Of a stretch of 64,000 bases of DNA, positions 59,951 through 64,000 are shown in pieces (within the stretch, counting starts at the first letter, position 1; every line of letters begins with the position of its first letter). This DNA is from CAYZZU01 sp964483105 (GTDB taxonomy: Bacteria; CG2-30-53-67), in contig CAYZZU010000004.1 of NCBI GenBank assembly GCA_964483105.1, positions 1 to 64,000 of the forward strand, in the 5' to 3' direction. The position numbers and the translations under genes were made by a program. The notes below the pieces were generated by a model. That model was not told the DNA's origin. It saw only the letters and a list, made by a program, of their open reading frames with translations, and made no database searches.

Positions 59951-61222
59951 TTACAGAAACCGGTCCACAAGCTCCAGGGTTTTTTCCAGGGCTCCCCGGT
60001 TTTCCAGGAGGATCCGTCTTCCCTTCTCTCCGATCTTCATCCTTCTTTCTTCATCCGCAAAGAGTTCTCCCAGGACCGTTGCCAGCTCCCGGGATGATTC
60101 GATTTGAAGACCTCCTCCTTCTTCCGTGATCACCCTTGCGATCTCCGGAAAGTTTTCCATGTGTGGGCCGAAGACGACCGGGGTGCCGCAGGCCGCCGGT
60201 TCCAGAATGTTATGCCCTCCCTTCGGAACGAGACTGCCTCCGACGAAGGCGACCGATCCGATCCGATAGAGTCCGGCTAATTCCCCGACCGTATCGAGAA
60301 GAAGGATCCTTTGCCCCGGATCGGGCCGGCTCCTTTTCTGGTATCCCAGGTTTCGCTCCCGCATCAGCGATTCGATTTCGGGTGTCCGTTCCGGATGCCG
60401 GGGGGCCAGAATCAGGATCAGGTCCGGAATGTCTTGAAGGATCCTCGCGTAGGCGTCGAGTACGGGGCCTTCCTCACCCGGATGTGTGGAACCCGCGATC
60501 AGGATTTCTCCCTGATCGGGGAGGGCGTACTCTCTCCGGATTTTCCGTCGATCCGGGTCCGAGATCGACGGGATCTCCTGATCGAATTTGATGTTTCCGG
60601 TATTCCTGACGCGGTTTTCCGGCGCGCCCAGCCGCGTGATTCTCCCGGCGTCTTTTCCCGTTTGCATTGCGAAGGCGTCGATCAGGGAAAGGACCCTCTT
60701 CATCATGGGGCGGATCTTCCGGTATCCGGAATACGACTTCCTGGAGATTCGTCCGTTGACGAGCAGGATCGGGATTCCGTTTTTGTGAAGGGTCCGGATG
60801 CAGTTGGGCCAGATCTCCGTTTCCATCAGGATGAAGAGGGAAGGGCGGATGTGTTGGATCACACGTTGGACGATGAAAAGAAGATCAAAGGGGAAAAAGA
60901 GAACGGTAACGCTGTCGCCCACCTGTGTTTTGGCTGTCCGGTTCCCGGTGGCTGTAACGGTGGTCAGGAGAATTTCACGTTCCGGGTACCGGTGTTTCAA
61001 ACTCCGGATCAGCGGGACGGCTGCGATGGTTTCGCCCACGGAAACAGCGTGAATCCAGATGGTACCGGCCTGACTCAACTTTTCTGTCGCCTTCCTCGGC
61101 AGGCATCCCAGCCTCTGGAAAAGACCCGCCCGGTATTTCGGAGTGGTCGTAAGCTTGATCAGAAAGAAGGGGAGACCGAGCAGTGCGATGGTCGTCAGCG
61201 CCACGTTATACAGAAAGAACAA
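59951..61222 (-). CDS. waaA: 3-deoxy-D-manno-octulosonic acid (Kdo) transferase
   Basis: A 423-residue GT30 enzyme adding Kdo to lipid IVA. It has an N-terminal membrane helix (ALTTIALLGLPFFLIKL), the catalytic-type Glu in IHAVSVGETIAAVPLI, LMETEIWPNC, AGSTHPGEE and SLVPKGGHNILEPAA. I choose TTG 61222 because AAGGAG lies six bases before it; there is no nearer ATG. It follows the acyltransferase-like gene by 16 bases. Confidence 0.94.
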   Translation of the reverse strand: MFFLYNVALTTIALLGLPFFLIKLTTTPKYRAGLFQRLGCLPRKATEKLSQAGTIWIHAVSVGETIAAVPLIRSLKHRYPEREILLTTVTATGNRTAKTQVGDSVTVLFFPFDLLFIVQRVIQHIRPSLFILMETEIWPNCIRTLHKNGIPILLVNGRISRKSYSGYRKIRPMMKRVLSLIDAFAMQTGKDAGRITRLGAPENRVRNTGNIKFDQEIPSISDPDRRKIRREYALPDQGEILIAGSTHPGEEGPVLDAYARILQDIPDLILILAPRHPERTPEIESLMRERNLGYQKRSRPDPGQRILLLDTVGELAGLYRIGSVAFVGGSLVPKGGHNILEPAACGTPVVFGPHMENFPEIARVITEEGGGLQIESSRELATVLGELFADEERRMKIGEKGRRILLENRGALEKTLELVDRFL

Positions 61223-61238
61223 TTTGGTTCTCCTTATA

Positions 61239-61889
61239 TCAGGGGAAATACCGATCCGATTTTTCCGTGATTTCTTGCAGTTTGGCCTCCAGGTTCCGAC
61301 GGGCTTCTTCAAAGGTCTCACCTTTCAGGTTTTTCGGAACGTAAAAAGGCTCTCCAAAAAGAAGAACGGCTCGGGAGAAGGGATAGGGAACCCGGAAGCG
61401 ATCCCAACTCTGGAAGATTTTCATTCTGCTGAAGCTGATGGAAACCGGAAGGATGGGGACTTCAGCCCTCCCTGCCACGATCAGGACACCGGGCTGGATG
61501 CGGTAGCGGGGACCTCTCGGTCCATCGGGCGTTATTCCGCCGTTTTCACCTTCCCGGAGTTTGCGGACCATCTCGACAATGGCGCGGCGGCCGTTTTTCG
61601 AGGAGGATCCGCGGATCGACTGAATCCCGAAATACCGGGCCACCCGGGCGATCCGTTCTCCGTCCCGGCTCCGGCTGATCATCATGGTCAGTCTTTGTTT
61701 GCGGAGGTAATAACAGGTATAGAGGAGCCGGTTGTGCCAGAAGGCGAAGAGGACCGGCCTGCTTTGTTCGCTGAAGCGGCGCAGGTGTTCTTCTCCTTCG
61801 GTCTCCAGGCGAAGGGTGAGGGCGTTCAGCTTGATCACGAGGGAGGCCAGCGCCGGGATCATGATGTCGAGCAGCCGGTTTCCTTTCAT
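61239..61889 (-). CDS. DUF374 lysophospholipid acyltransferase-like protein
   Basis: A 216-residue membrane-associated protein. The segment VLFAFWHNRLLYTCYYLR and ITPDGPRGPRYRIQPGV are the DUF374 marks, related to LpxL/PlsC acyltransferases. In many deltaproteobacteria this gene lies between msbA and waaA, as here, and is thought to act in lipid A acylation; activity is not proved by sequence. It overlaps the msbA stop as ATGA. Confidence 0.88.
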   Translation of the reverse strand: MKGNRLLDIMIPALASLVIKLNALTLRLETEGEEHLRRFSEQSRPVLFAFWHNRLLYTCYYLRKQRLTMMISRSRDGERIARVARYFGIQSIRGSSSKNGRRAIVEMVRKLREGENGGITPDGPRGPRYRIQPGVLIVAGRAEVPILPVSISFSRMKIFQSWDRFRVPYPFSRAVLLFGEPFYVPKNLKGETFEEARRNLEAKLQEITEKSDRYFP

Positions 61890-63634
61890 TCCGGTTTTTC
61901 CCCGGGCGAGGCCGGTTCGCTTTCGTACTGTTTTTCGTAGAGTCTTTGATAGGCGCCGCCCCTTTTCAGCAGTTCTTCGTGCCTCCCGGATTCGATGATC
62001 CGGCCTTCCTGAATAACCAGGATCCGGTCCGCACCGGTAATGGTGGAGAGGCGATGAGCGATGACAAAGGTGGTCCTGCCCTGCATCAGAATATTGATCG
62101 CCTCCTGCACGGCGCGTTCCGACTCCGTATCCAGGGCCGAGGTCGCCTCGTCCAGAATCAGGATCGGTGCGTCTTTGAGCAGTGCCCGCGCAATGGAAAG
62201 CCGCTGTCTTTGCCCGCCGGAAAGCGTAATCCCTTTTTCGCCGATCATGGAGTCGTACCCCATGGGGAGTTCTTTGATAAAGGAGTGTGCGTTGGCGGCC
62301 CGGGCCGCGCGGATAATTTCCTCCTCCGGGATGTTTTCCAGGCCGTAGGCGATATTGTTCCGGACCGTGTCATTGAATAGTACGGTTTCCTGGGAGACGA
62401 TGGCGATCAGCCTCCTGAGAGAATGAAGCGTCACCTCCCGGATGTCGATTCCATCGATCCGGATCGTCCCTTTCGTGATGTCGTAAAAACGGGGGATCAG
62501 GTTGACCAGCGTGCTTTTCCCTTCTCCGCTGGCGCCGACCAGCGCGATCACTTCTCCCGGTCGTGCCGTAAGCGAGATCCCCTGGATCACCATCTTGTCT
62601 TCATAACGGAAATAGACGTCTTCGAAAGCGATTCCCCGGCCGACCGTTGTCAGCTCCCGCGCGTTCTTCCTGTCACGGATTTCCGGTTCCTGATCCAGTA
62701 CCTCGAAGATTCGATCCGCAGCGGCCAGTCCCTCCTGGATCATATAGTGAACACGGCTCAGTTTCTTGACCGGTGCGTACATCATGACAATGGCCGCCAT
62801 CAGGGTAGTAAATTCAGAGAAGTTGATCCGGCCCTGGATTACGCCGGATCCGCCGATGTAGATCACCAGGGAGACGCCGATTCCTTCAACCAGGTCCATG
62901 ACCGGTTCCGAGAGCCCTTTCACCACGTTGGATTTGAACCTGGAACGATACAGACTCTGGCTCCTTTCCCGGAACCGCTTGTTTTCGTAATTTTCCATCC
63001 CGAACGCCTTGACGATCCGGATTCCGGTGATGGTTTCATGGAGAAAGCTGCTGATCAGACCGAAATTGATCTGGGTTTTCGTACTGATTTTCCGGAGCCG
63101 TTTCCCGAAGCGGACGACCGGAAAGGTGGAGAGGGGCAGGATAACCACAAAGATGATCGTGATCAACGGGTCCTTGGTCAGGGCAACCCCGAAGAGCACG
63201 AGGATGCTCATGCTCTCCATGATCAGGCTGGAGACGGCCTTGGTCACCGACTGCTGAATCAGGTTGACGTCGTTGGTGATTCTTGACATGAGGATACCGG
63301 TGGGGTTTTTGACAAAGAAGGAGAGAGACATCTTGAGGAGATGTTCGTAGATATGATTCTGCAGGTCCCGGATGGTCTTTTGGGAGACGAGTGCCATGAA
63401 GTAGGCCTGGCCGTACATGCTGAGTCCCCGCAGGGTATAGATGGAGAGGATCACGATCGGCATCAGGGCCAGGATCGACATCTTCTTGGACAGAAAAATC
63501 CCCTGCGTCAGCGGCCCCGCCGCCCAGGCCAGGGCGCCTTTGGCGCAGGAGACGCCGGCCATACAGAGAAAGGAGAGAAAAAAAGCGCCCTTGTAACGGG
63601 CCATGTATTGGAGAATTCGTTTGTATGTCTTCAT
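61886..63634 (-). CDS. msbA: Lipid A export ABC transporter
   Basis: A 582-residue half-transporter: six N-terminal membrane helices (about residues 15-310) and an ATPase domain with Walker A GASGEGKSTLVNL, signature LSGGQRQRLSIARAL, Walker B LILDEATSALD and switch FVIAHRLSTI. MsbA flips lipid A-core across the inner membrane; the position between lpxB and waaA fixes the identity. The first membrane helix contains a cysteine-containing CMAGVSCAKG. It is coupled to the following acyltransferase-like gene. Confidence 0.95.
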   Translation of the reverse strand: MKTYKRILQYMARYKGAFFLSFLCMAGVSCAKGALAWAAGPLTQGIFLSKKMSILALMPIVILSIYTLRGLSMYGQAYFMALVSQKTIRDLQNHIYEHLLKMSLSFFVKNPTGILMSRITNDVNLIQQSVTKAVSSLIMESMSILVLFGVALTKDPLITIIFVVILPLSTFPVVRFGKRLRKISTKTQINFGLISSFLHETITGIRIVKAFGMENYENKRFRERSQSLYRSRFKSNVVKGLSEPVMDLVEGIGVSLVIYIGGSGVIQGRINFSEFTTLMAAIVMMYAPVKKLSRVHYMIQEGLAAADRIFEVLDQEPEIRDRKNARELTTVGRGIAFEDVYFRYEDKMVIQGISLTARPGEVIALVGASGEGKSTLVNLIPRFYDITKGTIRIDGIDIREVTLHSLRRLIAIVSQETVLFNDTVRNNIAYGLENIPEEEIIRAARAANAHSFIKELPMGYDSMIGEKGITLSGGQRQRLSIARALLKDAPILILDEATSALDTESERAVQEAINILMQGRTTFVIAHRLSTITGADRILVIQEGRIIESGRHEELLKRGGAYQRLYEKQYESEPASPGEKPE

Positions 63635-63677
63635 GACTATTCCTCTTACGTGGCTTCTGCCTGCCTGTCCGACCGGG

Positions 63678-64000
63678 TTACCTCTGGATGATATCGCATG
63701 CGATGGCCGCGGCCCGGGCCGATGCCCCGGGTCCTCCCAGCCGGGAGACGGCTTCCTTCAGTTCCATGGAAGTCCTTCTGGCGCGGTTTGAATCCTGCAT
63801 GAATCGCAGGGTTTCCCGCGTGATTCGTGTCGGGGTGACCTCGTCCTGAACAAGCTCCGGAACGATCCTTTTCCCCGCGATCATGTTGATCAGGCCGATG
63901 TGCGGCACCCGGACCAGCCGTTTTGCCAGAAAATAGGTGAAAGCCGACATCCGGTACAGGATGACCATCGGGACTCCGAAGAAAGCCGTTTCAAGACTCG
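63678..64000 (-). CDS. lpxB: Lipid-A-disaccharide synthase, C-terminal part (runs off the edge)
   Basis: About 107 C-terminal residues are visible. TAFFGVPMVILYRMSAFTYF, VPHIGLINMIAGKRIVPE and LVQDEVTPTRI are the conserved end of LpxB, a GT19 enzyme that joins UDP-diacylglucosamine and lipid X. The start lies beyond base 64000. It is the first visible gene of the lipid A operon, 43 bases before msbA. Confidence 0.93.
   Translation of the reverse strand, partial: SLETAFFGVPMVILYRMSAFTYFLAKRLVRVPHIGLINMIAGKRIVPELVQDEVTPTRITRETLRFMQDSNRARRTSMELKEAVSRLGGPGASARAAAIACDIIQR

Noticed and set aside
1..64000. CRISPR arrays, rRNA genes, further tRNAs, prophage genes, replication origin
   Set aside because: No regularly spaced direct repeats, no rRNA-like stretches and only one tRNA cloverleaf (tRNA-Sec) were seen; no DnaA-box cluster or phage structural genes.

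Overview
The window looks like a chromosomal stretch of a Gram-negative, anaerobic or microaerobic bacterium with roughly 55 % GC. Lipid A and core genes (lpxB, msbA, waaA, lpxK, waaF), a MlaEFDA lipid transporter, an adenosylcobalamin-dependent ribonucleotide reductase, a selenocysteine tRNA and a ccsA-hemA-hemC-cobA/hemD-hemB order together suggest Desulfobacterota or Nitrospirota-type ancestry. The phylum cannot be fixed from this sequence alone.

Bases 1-7050 form a sulfur-trafficking region, all on the minus strand. It holds a TSUP exporter, a DsrE protein and a rhodanese/DsbD remnant with an in-frame UGA; a region-2-only sigma factor with a tail-anchored partner; an Rrf2 regulator leading an operon of a cysteine-desulfurase-like protein (its PLP lysine replaced by His), DsrE2 and TusA; and a sulfide:quinone-oxidoreductase-like gene whose leader carries a promoter, a GEMM-like (cyclic dinucleotide) riboswitch and an intrinsic terminator. 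Bases 7300-29535 are mostly housekeeping and signalling: a GAF chemoreceptor, trxB, coaE, a zinc-ribbon/TPR metallopeptidase, a UbiB-like kinase, a PASTA protein, a GAF/degenerate-GGDEF sensor paired with a pseudo-receiver, asd, tldD, two histidine kinases, purM, purN and a PhzF-like enzyme. Bases 29536-30457 are an accessory scar (transposase fragment and a clipped nucleotidyltransferase pair). Next come an MltD-like transglycosylase, an alcohol dehydrogenase, mlaEFDA, a class II RNR, a ferritin-like protein, a Nudix hydrolase, selC (tRNA-Sec), a DUF89 protein, pgi and rlpA.

The most interesting region is 43.0-48.2 kb. Two near-identical repeats of about 480 bp in inverted orientation flank a small island that encodes a ribosomally synthesised, post-translationally modified peptide (RiPP) system. 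On the minus strand, from its own promoter, it runs: stand-alone PqqD-type recognition protein, a 60-residue precursor with six cysteines and four Cys-Trp-Pro motifs, a radical SAM/SPASM maturase with C-terminal PqqD domain, an HprK-like kinase, and a DUF3365 c-type haem protein. I do not recognise this precursor family.

Bases 48.2-55.8 kb hold the tetrapyrrole operon and 55.9-64.0 kb the lipid A/core operon, which includes an LpxK-GmhB fusion; lpxB runs off the right edge. Interspersed repeats related to the RiPP-flanking pair also occur at 10.6-11.3 kb (with a large palindrome) and 36.2 kb. I saw no rRNA, CRISPR array or intact insertion sequence.
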